A DNA stretch of 64,000 nt from BOG-908 sp965198915 (lineage in GTDB: Bacteria; Pseudomonadota; Alphaproteobacteria; Acetobacterales; Acetobacteraceae). How positions within the stretch are numbered: position 1 is the stretch's first letter; every line of letters starts with the position of its first letter. Of the stretch, positions 1-9,188 are shown piece by piece. The notes under the pieces were generated by a model, which worked only from the letters and a program-made list of their open reading frames with translations, was not told the origin of the DNA and searched no databases. Location of the stretch: assembly GCA_965198915.1 (NCBI GenBank), contig CBDAQC010000002.1:868001-932000 (forward strand), read 5' to 3'. Made by a program: the position numbers and the translations under genes.

Positions 1-374
<374 letters not shown>

Positions 375-387
375 GCAATCTCCAAGG

Positions 388-436
388 TGAAGGAAGAAAG
401 GCCTTCCTTTTCGAAAAGCGGAAACCTTTACGCCGC
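388..436. repeat. Family B A/T-rich hairpin repeat (degenerate)
   Basis: A weak copy of the window-wide family B element, oriented with its GGAAG end towards the glpD start: GGAAGAAAGGCCTTCC, then a CTTTTCGAAAAG core and GCGGAAACC. It occupies the 5' leader of glpD. Confidence 0.55.
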
Positions 437-589
437 TGTCGCCGGTTGTGGCCACCGGGCGGGCGCATTGCCTGGTGGCGGGACCAGGATTGGCCTTCGG
501 TGATAAGGGCTGCTTGCCTTTCTCGCCTACCAGCCACCTTGAAACATCCCTTGCCTTCCCGGCGCCGCGCACGCCAGACTCCTGCCACC

Positions 590-1966
590 ATGCAAGCTTC
601 GAACTGGACGCCGGGAAGCTGGCGCACCCACCCGATCCACCAGGCGCCCACCTATCCGGACGACGCCGCCCTCGCCGCCGCCGAGGCGCGGCTGTCCGGC
701 TACCCGCCACTGGTGTTCGCCGGCGAGGCGCGCCGGCTGAAGGACGCGCTGGCCCAGGCGGCGGAGGGCAAGGCCTTCGTGCTGCAGGGCGGGGACTGCG
801 CCGAAAGTTTCGCCGACTTCAACGCCAATTCGGTGCGCGACACCTTCCGCGTGCTGCTGCAAATGGCCGTGGTGCTCACCTTCGGCGCCACCGTGCCCGT
901 CATTAAAATCGGCCGCATGGCCGGCCAGTTCGCCAAGCCGCGCTCGTCGGAGACGGAGACGGTGGCGGGCGTCTCCATGCCCAGCTATCGCGGTGACATC
1001 ATCAACGGGCCGGCGCCGGAGGCCGCCGCCCGTGTGCCCGACCCCGCGCGCATGGAAACCGCGTATTTCCAGTCCGCCGGCCGGATGAACCTGCTGCGCG
1101 CGTTCGCCAATGGCGGCTACGCGGACCTCCACCAGGTGCATCGCTGGAACCTCGATTTCGTCGCCCGCTCGCCCTTGGCGGCCCGCTACCAGGACCTGGC
1201 TACCCGCATTGACGAGACGCTCGGCTTCATGGCCGCCTGCGGCATAGGCAGCGGCAACACCGCCCAGATACGCGAGACCGAGTTCTACACCAGCCACGAG
1301 GCCCTGCTGTTGCCCTACGAGCAGGCGCTGACCCGAATCGACAGCACGAGCGGCGATTGGTACGGCTGCTCGGCCAATTTCTTATGGATCGGCGACCGCA
1401 CGCGGCAGGTGGACGGCGCCCATGTCGAGTTCCTGCGCGGCGTGCGCAACCCGGTGGGCCTCAAGGTGGGCCCGACCACGCCGGCGGACGACTTGCTGCG
1501 GCTGATCGACTTACTGAACCCTGCCGACGAGCCGGGCCGGCTGACGCTGATCTCCCGCATGGGCGCGGAACGAGTCCGCTCGCATCTGCCGCCGCTGCTG
1601 CGCGCGGTTCAGCGAAGCGGGCGCCGCGTCACCTGGCTGTGCGACCCGATGCACGGCAACACGGTCAGCACCGCCGGCGGGGTGAAGACGCGCAGCTTCG
1701 ACAGTATTCTGGCGGAGTTGCGCGGCTTCTTCGACGTGTTTGCCGATGCTGGCGCACGACCGGGCGGCGTGCACGTCGAGATGACCGGCCAGCCGGTCAC
1801 CGAGTGCGTGGGTGGTGCGCATCTGCTTACAGAAGCCGATTTATCCGAGCGTTACGAGACGTTCTGCGATCCACGCCTGAACGCGGAACAGGCGTTGGAG
1901 CTGGCCTTCGTGGTAGCGGCGGAGCTGAAGGCACGGCGCGCGGCCGGGGCTGCCATTGCGGCGTAA
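590..1966 (+). CDS. aroG: Class II 3-deoxy-7-phosphoheptulonate (DAHP) synthase
   Basis: Condenses phosphoenolpyruvate and erythrose-4-phosphate, the first step of the shikimate pathway. The 458-residue protein (family usually about 450-470) is the plant/Mycobacterium-type class II enzyme: LQGGDCAESF, GQFAKPRSSETE, DLHQVHRWNLDFV, FYTSHEALLLPYE, CSANFLWIGDRTR, GLKVGPT and WLCDPMHGNT all appear in the order expected, covering the metal- and substrate-binding positions. The frame is open 48 codons further upstream, but the ATG at 590 is where family similarity begins (MQASNWTPGSW). The gene stands alone, with the LrgAB pair about 80 bp downstream. The symbol follows the mycobacterial class II enzyme; other naming schemes exist. 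Confidence 0.95.
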   Translation: MQASNWTPGSWRTHPIHQAPTYPDDAALAAAEARLSGYPPLVFAGEARRLKDALAQAAEGKAFVLQGGDCAESFADFNANSVRDTFRVLLQMAVVLTFGATVPVIKIGRMAGQFAKPRSSETETVAGVSMPSYRGDIINGPAPEAAARVPDPARMETAYFQSAGRMNLLRAFANGGYADLHQVHRWNLDFVARSPLAARYQDLATRIDETLGFMAACGIGSGNTAQIRETEFYTSHEALLLPYEQALTRIDSTSGDWYGCSANFLWIGDRTRQVDGAHVEFLRGVRNPVGLKVGPTTPADDLLRLIDLLNPADEPGRLTLISRMGAERVRSHLPPLLRAVQRSGRRVTWLCDPMHGNTVSTAGGVKTRSFDSILAELRGFFDVFADAGARPGGVHVEMTGQPVTECVGGAHLLTEADLSERYETFCDPRLNAEQALELAFVVAAELKARRAAGAAIAA

Positions 1967-2048
1967 ACGAGCCGGGCAGCTTGCGCCTTCTTGAAACACA
2001 GGACTGAGAAGTTTTGACTGCGCCGCCGCGGTTTTTTGGCAGGGATGC

Positions 2049-2405
2049 GTGATACCTGCGCTCACCCTGCTCCTCGCCTGCCAATTGGGTGGCGAGATCG
2101 CGTCGCAGGCGCTGCACCTGCCTGTGCCAGGACCGGTTCTCGGCATGGTGTTGCTGGCTGTCCTGCTGATTACCCGAGGCAGGCTCGGCCTGGAACTCGG
2201 GCAGGCGGCAGACTTCCTGTTGCGCCATCTCAGCCTGTTTTTCGTGCCCGCCGCCGTCGGAGTCATCTCGAACGGCGCGCGCATCATCCGTGAGTGGTGG
2301 CCGTTGAGCGTGGCCCTCGTGGTCTCGACCGCCCTGGCCATCATGGTCACGGCGCTGGTGTTCCAGTCCGTGGAACGGCTGCTCACGCGCCGCCTGCGCC
2401 CGTGA
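2049..2405 (+). CDS. lrgA: LrgA/CidA-family membrane protein
   Basis: Small (118 aa) holin-like inner-membrane protein of the CidA/LrgA family, linked in other bacteria to murein hydrolase control and pyruvate or metabolite movement. Four hydrophobic segments are visible, with the PGPVLGMVLL motif and the FFVPAAVGVI segment near residues 60-70 that are characteristic of the family. The start is GTG at 2049, preceded by GCAGGGATGC. The last bases overlap the start of the next gene (GTGA), so translational coupling is likely. Confidence 0.85.
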   Translation: MIPALTLLLACQLGGEIASQALHLPVPGPVLGMVLLAVLLITRGRLGLELGQAADFLLRHLSLFFVPAAVGVISNGARIIREWWPLSVALVVSTALAIMVTALVFQSVERLLTRRLRP

Positions 2406-3133
2406 TCCATTCCGGCCACGCAGTGATTGTGGGCGTGTGGGTCTACCTCCACACCCAGCCGCTGTTATGGCTTACGGCGACGTTGGCGGCCTATGCAGCG
2501 GGGCTGCTGCTGCACGAACGGGCCGGGCGTTCGCCGTTGGTGAACCCGGTGGCTGTTGCGGTGGCCCTGCTGGTCAGCGTGCTCCTGGCAACCGGCACGA
2601 CTTACGACACCTATTTCGACGGTGCGAAATTCGTGCATTTCCTGCTTGGTCCGGCAACGGTGGCGTTGGCGGTGCCGTTGTTCCGCAACCGCCACGTCGT
2701 CGCCCGCGCCATCCTGCCGATCACCGCGGCGCTGCTGGCCGGGTCGGCTACGGCGGCTTGTTCCGCCATGGCCATAGGCTGGGCGCTGGGTGCGCGATGG
2801 CAGACCGTATTGTCACTGGCGCCGAAATCCGTGACGACGCCGATCGCGATGGGCGTGTCCGAACGCATAGGCGGGTCGCCGTCTCTGACGGCGGTTCTGG
2901 TAATCCTGACGGGCATCATCGGTGCGGTTATCGTCACCCCGTTGCTGAACATGCTGGGCGTGCGGGATTGGCGCGCGCGCGGCTTTGCAGTCGGGCTCGC
3001 CGCGCACGGGCTAGGCACGGCGAGGGCCTTCCAGGTGCACGAGATGGCCGGCACGTTCGCAGGCATCGCCGTGGGGCTCAACGGCATTGCTACGGCCATA
3101 CTAGTGCCTTTGCTGGTCGAGTTCCTGAGGTGA
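2402..3133 (+). CDS. lrgB: LrgB/CidB-family membrane protein
   Basis: Partner of the preceding LrgA-like protein, 243 aa with multiple hydrophobic segments. Diagnostic LrgB stretches are seen: FLLGPATVALAVPLF around residues 80-95, LAPKSVTTPIAMGVSERIGG in the middle, and GLAAHGLGTARAFQ towards the end. The frame is open upstream of position 2402 but family similarity starts at VIHSGHAVIVGVWVYL, so the GTG at 2402 overlapping the lrgA stop is chosen. LrgA-LrgB overlap is the usual arrangement of this operon. A family A repeat follows the stop and separates it from the convergent HAD gene. Confidence 0.88.
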   Translation: MIHSGHAVIVGVWVYLHTQPLLWLTATLAAYAAGLLLHERAGRSPLVNPVAVAVALLVSVLLATGTTYDTYFDGAKFVHFLLGPATVALAVPLFRNRHVVARAILPITAALLAGSATAACSAMAIGWALGARWQTVLSLAPKSVTTPIAMGVSERIGGSPSLTAVLVILTGIIGAVIVTPLLNMLGVRDWRARGFAVGLAAHGLGTARAFQVHEMAGTFAGIAVGLNGIATAILVPLLVEFLR

Positions 3134-3157
3134 TGTGGGGCATGACCTTTGAAGCAA

Positions 3158-3288
3158 GGTTGGGGCTCTGCCCCAAACCCCGCTGGGGCCTTGGCCCCCG
3201 ACCACATTTTGTTTGTGGGGGTTTATAAGGTTTTACGGGCGACTGTCGGGAGCGGGGTCCAGGGGCAGAGCCCCTGGCCGTGCCAAGC
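3158..3288. repeat. Family A GC-rich inverted-arm repeat (full copy)
   Basis: Left arm TTGGGGCTCTGCCCCAAACC followed by CCGCTGGGGCCTTGGCCCCC; right arm from about 3237, GACTGTCGGGAGCGGGG then CCAGGGGCAGAGCCCCTGG. The arms are complementary (GGGGCTCTGCCCC with GGGGCAGAGCCCC, and ACCCCGCT with AGCGGGGT), so the unit can fold into a long stem around an inner GGGGCC/GGCCCC hairpin. It lies between the convergent lrgB and HAD genes, where it could act as a two-way terminator. Confidence 0.85.
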
Positions 3289-3290
3289 CT

Positions 3291-3950
3291 TTATCCAAGG
3301 AGAGAGGCCCGAAAACAGGCCAGAAGCGCGCCAGGCCCGGGATAGACCTGCGAGCATCCACCGGCCCGGAGATCCGCTTCGGTAAATCCGCCGCACAGCA
3401 TTCCAATCGTGCGCATTCCCGCCTTGCCGGCCGCCTGTGCATCGTAGGGCGTGTCGCCGATAGCCACCGCGTCTGCCGCATCCACGCCGAGTTTCTTGAG
3501 CGCGACCTGGAAGATGTCCGGCGAGGGTTTCGACTTCTCGGCGTCCTCCGACGATGTCTGCACGTCCACCAACTGCGCAATGCCGGCGATCTTGAGGTAT
3601 TTTTCCAGCTCATTTTGTTTCGCCGATGACGCGACAGCAACTTTCAAGCCTGCGTCGCGGACCCGCGCCAGTAGTTCCGGGACGGCGGAGAATGGACGTA
3701 CCATCGGCAAGTAATGGTCGCGAAAGCGTTCGCCGCGCCAGCTCTCCATCGCCTCGCCGTGGTCCTGCTGCTCGGCCTCGCTGAGGAAGACAGGGATGAG
3801 CTGGTCACCGCCTTTGCCGATGTGGCTGCGCGCCTGCTCGAACGTCACCTGGTGGCCAAACTTTTCGAACGCGTCCTGCCAGGCGCTGGCGTGCAGGTCT
3901 ACCGAATCGACGAGGGTGCCGTCGATGTCGAAGATGGCGGCTTTTGTCAT
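3291..3950 (-). CDS. HAD-family hydrolase (phosphoglycolate phosphatase / beta-phosphoglucomutase-like)
   Basis: A 219-aa haloacid-dehalogenase phosphatase. Motif I is FDIDGTLVDS (Asp8 nucleophile, Asp10), motif II is the Ser in VASSAKQNE, the conserved Lys is in KSKPSPD, and motif III is AIGDTPYD. An alpha-helical cap lies between motif I and motif II, as in subfamily I enzymes that act on small phosphoesters. The substrate cannot be told from sequence. The start is the ATG at 3950, where the family begins. It is divergent from the hybrid kinase gene, leaving a 144-bp shared promoter region. Confidence 0.85.
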   Translation of the reverse strand: MTKAAIFDIDGTLVDSVDLHASAWQDAFEKFGHQVTFEQARSHIGKGGDQLIPVFLSEAEQQDHGEAMESWRGERFRDHYLPMVRPFSAVPELLARVRDAGLKVAVASSAKQNELEKYLKIAGIAQLVDVQTSSEDAEKSKPSPDIFQVALKKLGVDAADAVAIGDTPYDAQAAGKAGMRTIGMLCGGFTEADLRAGGCSQVYPGPGALLACFRASLLG

Positions 3951-4094
3951 GGATCGGGGCTTCCGTTGTACGGCGCAGCAGCGCGGCTGGGTTGGGGCGG
4001 TGCCATCAACGTTTCGCGGGCTGGCAAGGTCGCATTGCGGGGCAGCATCGAATCGATATTTCACCGCTCGCTGGTCTCTGGTAATGAGATCGCG

Positions 4095-6179
4095 ATGCCT
4101 GACATGTTCAACCGTCGCGTCGTTCTGGGTTTGAAGGTGTTTGGCTGGTGCAGCGCGGTTCTGGCGCTCGCCTTGGGGCTGGGCGTCCTGTTGGGCTGGA
4201 TCGCCGGCGTTCCGGAAGCGGTGACAATACGGCCGGGGCTGGCCGGCATGGCGCCGGTCACGGCAGCCTGCTTCGTCGTCTCCGGCCTGTCGCTGGCCGC
4301 CTGGAAGCTGGATTGGACGCGGACGGGCCGTTGGCTGGCCATGCTGCTGCTGACAATGGCGCTGGCCGTGCTGGCCGGGTACGCGGCAACCGGACGCGAC
4401 GTGCTGAACCCATTCTTAGGCAACCGGCTGGCGGTGCCGGGCGGCGTGATCGTCGGCATTACCGCACGTGCCACGGCCTGCGGCTTCCTGCTGCTAGGGG
4501 CGGCGCTCGCGGTGCTCGATGTAGAAACCCAGACGCAGCGCCTGGTCCTGTTGATTTCCGGAGCCGCGGGCCTGCTTCTGTCCGGCCTGGCGCTGCTCGG
4601 CTATGCCTATGGGGTCGAAGGGCTCTACGCGGTCCGCTTCTACAGCACCGTGGCGTTGCACACGGCTTCCGGCCTGTTCGTGCTCTATCTCGCCTGCCTT
4701 GTGCACAAGCCGGAACGCGGCTGGGCCGCGGTGCTTGCCTCCGCGCGGCCAAGCGGCACCGCCACCCGGGTGCAATTGCTTCTGACGCTGCTGGTTCCGC
4801 TGCTGGCCGGCACCGTGCTGCTGCACGCGCTGCGCCGGGGCGAGATCGCGCCCAGCTTTGCACTGGCAGCTCTGGTGGCGCTGTCCAGCATTCCGCAGAT
4901 GGCGCGCATCTTCTTCGACGGCCGCATGCTGGACCGGTTGGACATGGAGCTGCGCGGCGCTGCAGACCGGCAGCGCCAGCTCAGCGAGGAGCTGGAAGAG
5001 CGCGTGCAGGCGCGCACGGCCGAGTTGCAGACTTCCGAGGACGCCCTCCGGCAATCCCAAAAGATGGAAGCGGTGGGCCAGCTTACGGGCGGGCTGGCGC
5101 ATGATTTCAACAATCTTCTGACAGGCATCATCGGCAGCCTGGAGCTTCTGCAGTCCCGCGTCGTGCAGGGCCGGCTTGCCGGCATCGAGCGCTATGGACA
5201 AACCGCTCTGGACGCCGCCATGCGCGCGGCAAGCCTGACACACCGGCTGCTGGCCTTCTCCCGCCGCCAGACGCTCGACCCCAAGCCGATCGACGTCAAC
5301 GCCCTGGTGGAAGGGTTAGGCGAGCTGTTACGGCGTACCATCGGCCCGCAGGTGACGCTGCGGACGGTGCTGGCGCCCGGTCTGTGGCTGACGCTGCTGG
5401 ACCCGAACCAGATCGAGAACGCGCTGTTGAACCTGGCGATCAACGCGCGCGACGCAATGCCGGAGGGCGGGCTGCTCACGATAGAGACGCGCAACGAGAC
5501 TCTGGACACCGCGGCGGAAGACGGCTTGGCCTCCGGCCAGTACGTGGCCTTAAGCGTCGGCGACACCGGTGCAGGCATGGCGCCGGAGACGATCCGGCGC
5601 GCCTTCGATCCGTTCTTCACCACCAAGCCGATCGGCGAAGGCACCGGGCTTGGCCTGTCGATGGTCTATGGCTTCGTCCAGCAATCGGGCGGGCGCGTGC
5701 GTATCGCTTCCCAAGTCGGGCAGGGTACCACCGTGCGCATCATCCTGCCCCGGCATTGCGGCCAGCCTGCCGATCTGGCGGACGTGGCCCCGCTTCCCGC
5801 GGCTGCGGGAGACGGGCAGGGGCGCACCGTGCTCGTGGTCGATGACGAACCAAGCGTGCGCATGCTGGTCTCCGACGTGCTGGACGATCTCGGCTACACG
5901 GTGATCGAGGCGGAGGACGGCCGGGGAGGGTTGGAGATATTGCGGTCAGGCCGCCGGGTGGACCTGCTGATAAGCGACGTGGGCCTGCCAGGTGGCATGA
6001 ACGGCCGGCAAATGGCCGATGCCGGGCGCATCCTGCGGCCGGGCCTGAAGGTGCTTTTCATCACCGGCTATGCGGAGACGGCCGCGCTGGGCGAGGGCCA
6101 TCTCAGCGGCGGGATGCAGGTGCTGACGAAGCCCTTCGCCATGGGAACCCTGGCCGAGCGGGTTGGCGCGCTGGTGTGA
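4095..6179 (+). CDS. Membrane hybrid histidine kinase / response regulator
   Basis: A 694-aa two-component sensor. Residues 1 to about 290 hold around seven hydrophobic segments and no recognised sensory fold; a short coiled coil follows (EELEERVQARTAEL). The HisKA box is GGLAHDFNNLLTGI with phospho-acceptor His336; the ATPase domain shows NLAINARDAMP (N box), GDTGAGM (G1) and GTGLGLSMVYGF (G2). A C-terminal receiver starts at TVLVVDDEPSVRM, with the expected phospho-Asp at about 628 in ISDVGLPG. This layout matches hybrid kinases that autophosphorylate and pass phosphate to their own receiver. No cognate output regulator is adjacent. The frame is open for 127 codons upstream across the HAD gene; the ATG at 4095 is preferred because hydrophobic sequence starts there. 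Confidence 0.87.
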   Translation: MPDMFNRRVVLGLKVFGWCSAVLALALGLGVLLGWIAGVPEAVTIRPGLAGMAPVTAACFVVSGLSLAAWKLDWTRTGRWLAMLLLTMALAVLAGYAATGRDVLNPFLGNRLAVPGGVIVGITARATACGFLLLGAALAVLDVETQTQRLVLLISGAAGLLLSGLALLGYAYGVEGLYAVRFYSTVALHTASGLFVLYLACLVHKPERGWAAVLASARPSGTATRVQLLLTLLVPLLAGTVLLHALRRGEIAPSFALAALVALSSIPQMARIFFDGRMLDRLDMELRGAADRQRQLSEELEERVQARTAELQTSEDALRQSQKMEAVGQLTGGLAHDFNNLLTGIIGSLELLQSRVVQGRLAGIERYGQTALDAAMRAASLTHRLLAFSRRQTLDPKPIDVNALVEGLGELLRRTIGPQVTLRTVLAPGLWLTLLDPNQIENALLNLAINARDAMPEGGLLTIETRNETLDTAAEDGLASGQYVALSVGDTGAGMAPETIRRAFDPFFTTKPIGEGTGLGLSMVYGFVQQSGGRVRIASQVGQGTTVRIILPRHCGQPADLADVAPLPAAAGDGQGRTVLVVDDEPSVRMLVSDVLDDLGYTVIEAEDGRGGLEILRSGRRVDLLISDVGLPGGMNGRQMADAGRILRPGLKVLFITGYAETAALGEGHLSGGMQVLTKPFAMGTLAERVGALV

Positions 6180-6195
6180 TGGCGTGGGGCGGAAG

Positions 6196-6335
6196 CTTAA
6201 GCAAGGTTGGGGCTCTGCCCCAAACCCCGCTGGGGCCTTGGCCCAGACCCCATTTCTTCGAAGTGCGGGAAAACGGGTTCTAGGGACGACTGTCCGGGAG
6301 CGGGGTTTAGGGCAGAGCCCCTGGCCTTTCCGAAT
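6196..6335. repeat. Family A GC-rich inverted-arm repeat (full copy)
   Basis: Same unit and orientation as the copy near 3.2 kb: left arm AAGCAAGGTTGGGGCTCTGC followed by CCCAAACCCCGCTGGGGCC; right arm GGACGACTGTCCGGGAGCGG, then GGTTTAGGGCAGAGCCCCTGG. It lies between the convergent hybrid kinase and CocE-type hydrolase genes. Confidence 0.85.
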
Positions 6336-6367
6336 TGCCACAAGCGCATCAAAACAGAAAAGAAGCT

Positions 6368-8305
6368 TCACTTCGTTTCATCACGTTTCACAACAGGCAG
6401 GTCCACGAAACTTGTGGCCTGTCCTGCGTCGAATATCTTCACCGCCGCCGGCTTGTAGTCCGCCGGCTTGGCAAAGAAGATGTTCTTGACGAATGTCTGC
6501 GGGTTGCGGTCGTAGAGCGGGAACCAGCTCGATTGTATCTGCACCATCACGCGATGGCCCGGCAGGAAGACGTGGTTCGCGGTCGGCAGCGTGAACTTGA
6601 TTAGCTGCTTCTGGTCGGATGGCATGGCCTCCGGCTTGGCAGGGTCGTTGCGGTAGCGCGCACGCATGATGTCGGCAGACACCATAAGCTGGTAGCCGCC
6701 GAGTTTGGGATCGCGGCCTTCCTGATCGGGATAGACGTCGATTAGTTTCACCACGAAATCGCCATCCGTGCCGGTGGTCGATGCCTGCAAATTGGCCACC
6801 GGCTGGCCGGCGATCTGCAGCGGTTCGGTCAGCGGCGGCGTGCTGTAGCTGAGCACGTCCGTGCGGGAAGCCGGGTCGCGCTGGTCGCTGGTCAGCCAGG
6901 TCTGCCAGCTTCGCTCGCCTGCCTCGCCTTCGATGTGCACAGGTCGGGGCAAATACGGGACAGGCCGTGACGGGTCGGAGATGTAGCTGTCGAACCCTTT
7001 TACCGAGGCGGCCGGCGGCGTCGTGGCGAGCTTGAAGCCGGGCTGCAGATACATCGGCGTATGGTCGATGCGGCAACCGTCGTCGCAGCCGGACGGCCAG
7101 GACGGTAGGCCGTGCCATTCATTGGCGCCGGTCTCGTAGGCGTTCACAGTCGCCAGGCCAAGCGGCGGCGCGTCGTCCTTCAGAAAATGGTCGAAAAATG
7201 GCCGCAGCAGATGCGCGCGAAAATAGGCGGCCGTGTCGCTGCCGAACGCGATGTTGCCGACTGCCGAGCCGTCCAGCCGTTCCTGGTGGTGGAACCAGGG
7301 GCCGATGACGAGGAAGAGGTTGTTGTCCGAGTCGTGCGGCTTCACCGCGTTCCAGACGGCGATGTTGCCGTAGATGTCTTCCTGGTCCCACAGCGAATGA
7401 ACCAGCATGGTGGGCACTGACAGCCCTTGCTGGGCCAGCAGCTTGTCGATCGCCTGGCCTTGCCAGAACGCGTCATAGGCCGGGTGGAACATCAGCTTGC
7501 TGGCGAATCCGGTCTGCTCCAGCCCGTGCAGTTTCGCCATGTCGCCGGCGGAACCCGCGGACAGCCAGGTGTCGTAATCGTCGTAGAAGTCCGTCCACCA
7601 TTTCAGGCTGCTGTCGCGCCTAGCCTCCTGGTCGTGCACATACACCAGGCTGTCCTGGCGGAACGCGCCGTTGTGGAACCAGTCATCGCCGCGCCAGCCG
7701 TCGACCATGGCGTTGATCGGCACAGCGGCGCGCAACGCCGGATGCGGATGGAACAGCGCCATCAGCGAGGTAAAGCCGTCATACGAAATGCCGAGTATGC
7801 CGACGCGTCCGTTGCTCTCGGGCGTGTTGTGAACCAGCCAGTCGATCGTGTCCCAGGTATCGGTCGAGTGATCAACCTGTGTGTTGTTGAGCGGCCCGCG
7901 TAGCGGCCGTGTCATCACGTAATCGCCCTCGGAGCCGTGCTTGCCGCGCACGTCCTGTACAACGCGTATGTAATTGTCGTGCTCGATCAGTTCGTCGGCC
8001 ACGTCATGGTCGCCCATCACCTCGCTCAAATGCGCGCTGCTCAGATTGCCGAAGCGTTCCTCCGCGCCGTAGGGCGTGCGGGACAGCAGGATAGGCGCAT
8101 GTGCGGCGCCACGCGGAATGATGATGACGGTGTGCAGCTTCACGCCATCCCGCATCGGTATCATCACCACGCGCTTGGTGTAGTCGAACGTGTCCAGCCT
8201 GGGCGTGAAGGTGGCGGGTGTTTCACTGACGAGCGGCGGCGGTGGCGTGTTGGGAGCAGCGGCAATCGTCAGGGTTGTTGCACAGGCCAGCAGGAAACGT
8301 TTCAA
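6368..8305 (-). CDS. Secreted CocE/NonD-family hydrolase (X-Pro dipeptidyl-peptidase / acylase type)
   Basis: A 645-aa serine hydrolase of the CocE family, which splits esters, cephalosporin side chains or dipeptides depending on the member. A signal peptide is visible (MKRFLLACATTLTIAAA), so it should act in the periplasm. The nucleophile is Ser174 in GILGISYDGF, the acid is likely in VHSLWDQED and the histidine in IGPWFHHQE. A C-terminal jelly-roll domain typical of the family begins near LSYSTPPLTEPL and includes HRVMVQIQSSWFP. Length matches the family (about 600-680). Substrate not predictable. A family B hairpin lies in its 5' leader. Confidence 0.88.
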   Translation of the reverse strand: MKRFLLACATTLTIAAAPNTPPPPLVSETPATFTPRLDTFDYTKRVVMIPMRDGVKLHTVIIIPRGAAHAPILLSRTPYGAEERFGNLSSAHLSEVMGDHDVADELIEHDNYIRVVQDVRGKHGSEGDYVMTRPLRGPLNNTQVDHSTDTWDTIDWLVHNTPESNGRVGILGISYDGFTSLMALFHPHPALRAAVPINAMVDGWRGDDWFHNGAFRQDSLVYVHDQEARRDSSLKWWTDFYDDYDTWLSAGSAGDMAKLHGLEQTGFASKLMFHPAYDAFWQGQAIDKLLAQQGLSVPTMLVHSLWDQEDIYGNIAVWNAVKPHDSDNNLFLVIGPWFHHQERLDGSAVGNIAFGSDTAAYFRAHLLRPFFDHFLKDDAPPLGLATVNAYETGANEWHGLPSWPSGCDDGCRIDHTPMYLQPGFKLATTPPAASVKGFDSYISDPSRPVPYLPRPVHIEGEAGERSWQTWLTSDQRDPASRTDVLSYSTPPLTEPLQIAGQPVANLQASTTGTDGDFVVKLIDVYPDQEGRDPKLGGYQLMVSADIMRARYRNDPAKPEAMPSDQKQLIKFTLPTANHVFLPGHRVMVQIQSSWFPLYDRNPQTFVKNIFFAKPADYKPAAVKIFDAGQATSFVDLPVVKRDETK

Positions 8306-8321
8306 ATCGGGATGCCCTCTA

Positions 8322-8380
8322 AGGGAGAAAGGAAGGCCTTCTTTTTGAAGAAAGAAGCAAAAACTTTTACTTCCCGCCTT
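8322..8380. repeat. Family B A/T-rich hairpin repeat (single half)
   Basis: GGAAGGCCTTCTTTTTGAAG, then AAAGAAGCAAAAACTTTTAC and TTCCCGCC; the GGAAGG end points to the start of the CocE-type gene. It sits between that start and the end of the RidA gene. Confidence 0.85.
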
Positions 8381-8431
8381 TGTGGCGCTCGTGCACCATC
8401 TACAGATGACGTGCTTTGCCGCTTGCGTACG

Positions 8432-8899
8432 TCAGTCGATTTCGAACATGCCTTCGATCTCCACCGGCGCATCCATCGGCAGCGACGGCACACCCACGGT
8501 CGCGCGCGCGTGCCGGCCGGCCTCGCCGAATATTTCAACCGCAAGGTCGGATGCACCGTTCATAACCGACGGGTGCCGGGTGAAATCGGGGGTGCATGCG
8601 ATGAACCCGCCCAGCCGCACGACACGCGCCACGCGGTCCAGGTCGCCGTCACACGCGTTCGACAAATGGGCGAGCACGTTCAGCAGGCACTGGCGCGCGG
8701 CAGCCGCGCCGTCCGCGTCGCTGACCGCCGCGCCGAGCTTGCCGGACCAGCCGAGCTTGCCGGACACCATCGGAAGCTGGCCGGATACCACGACCAGGTT
8801 GCCGGTGACCACGTAGGGCACGTAGGTTGCAACCGGCGGCTGCGCGGGCGGCAGCGTTAAGCCGAGTTGCGAAAGCCTTGACGCTGTACGTCCGTCCAT
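8432..8899 (-). CDS. RidA (YjgF/YER057c/UK114) family protein
   Basis: A 155-aa protein of the RidA superfamily. The family member RidA hydrolyses reactive enamines/imines made by PLP enzymes; this longer subgroup of about 150 residues is less well characterised. Recognisable segments are VVTGNLVVVSGQLP at the N-terminus, RQCLLNVLAHL in the middle, RVVRLGGFI, and the C-terminal RHARATVGVPSLPMDAPVEI containing the conserved Arg of the anion-binding site. The ATG at 8899 is preferred over an upstream in-frame start at 8935, because the family begins near MDGRTASRL. Confidence 0.85.
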   Translation of the reverse strand: MDGRTASRLSQLGLTLPPAQPPVATYVPYVVTGNLVVVSGQLPMVSGKLGWSGKLGAAVSDADGAAAARQCLLNVLAHLSNACDGDLDRVARVVRLGGFIACTPDFTRHPSVMNGASDLAVEIFGEAGRHARATVGVPSLPMDAPVEIEGMFEID

Positions 8900-9097
8900 G
8901 TGTGTCTCTCCCGAGAAGGGTTGGGGTGCTTTCACTCGGTTCTCTGCCCGGGCGCAAGGGAGGATGATACCGCTCGCCCGAACAGTTGACCTTCGGAGAG
9001 CGACAGGCTTTGCCTCGAACCTACGAAAACACCGCCCGCCGACTCACCCCCAAGTTTTCCAGGTAGACACGCAACCCCGTGACCGCAGGCGCCAACG

Positions 9098-9156
9098 AGA
9101 CAGGGTCTGGGGCCAAGGCCCCAGCGGGGTTTGGGGCAGAATCCCATTCTTGCCAA
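9098..9156. repeat. Family A repeat (left arm only, inverted)
   Basis: Reads GGGTCTGGGGCCAAGGCCCC, then AGCGGGGTTTGGGGCAGA: the reverse complement of the left arm of family A. No right arm is seen, so this copy is truncated. It lies between the end of the ABC exporter gene and the start of the RidA gene, both on the minus strand. The rest of 8900-9188 shows no gene. Confidence 0.75.
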
Positions 9157-9188
9157 ACCATCAGAACCTTCTCCTTCGCCGGAGGGCC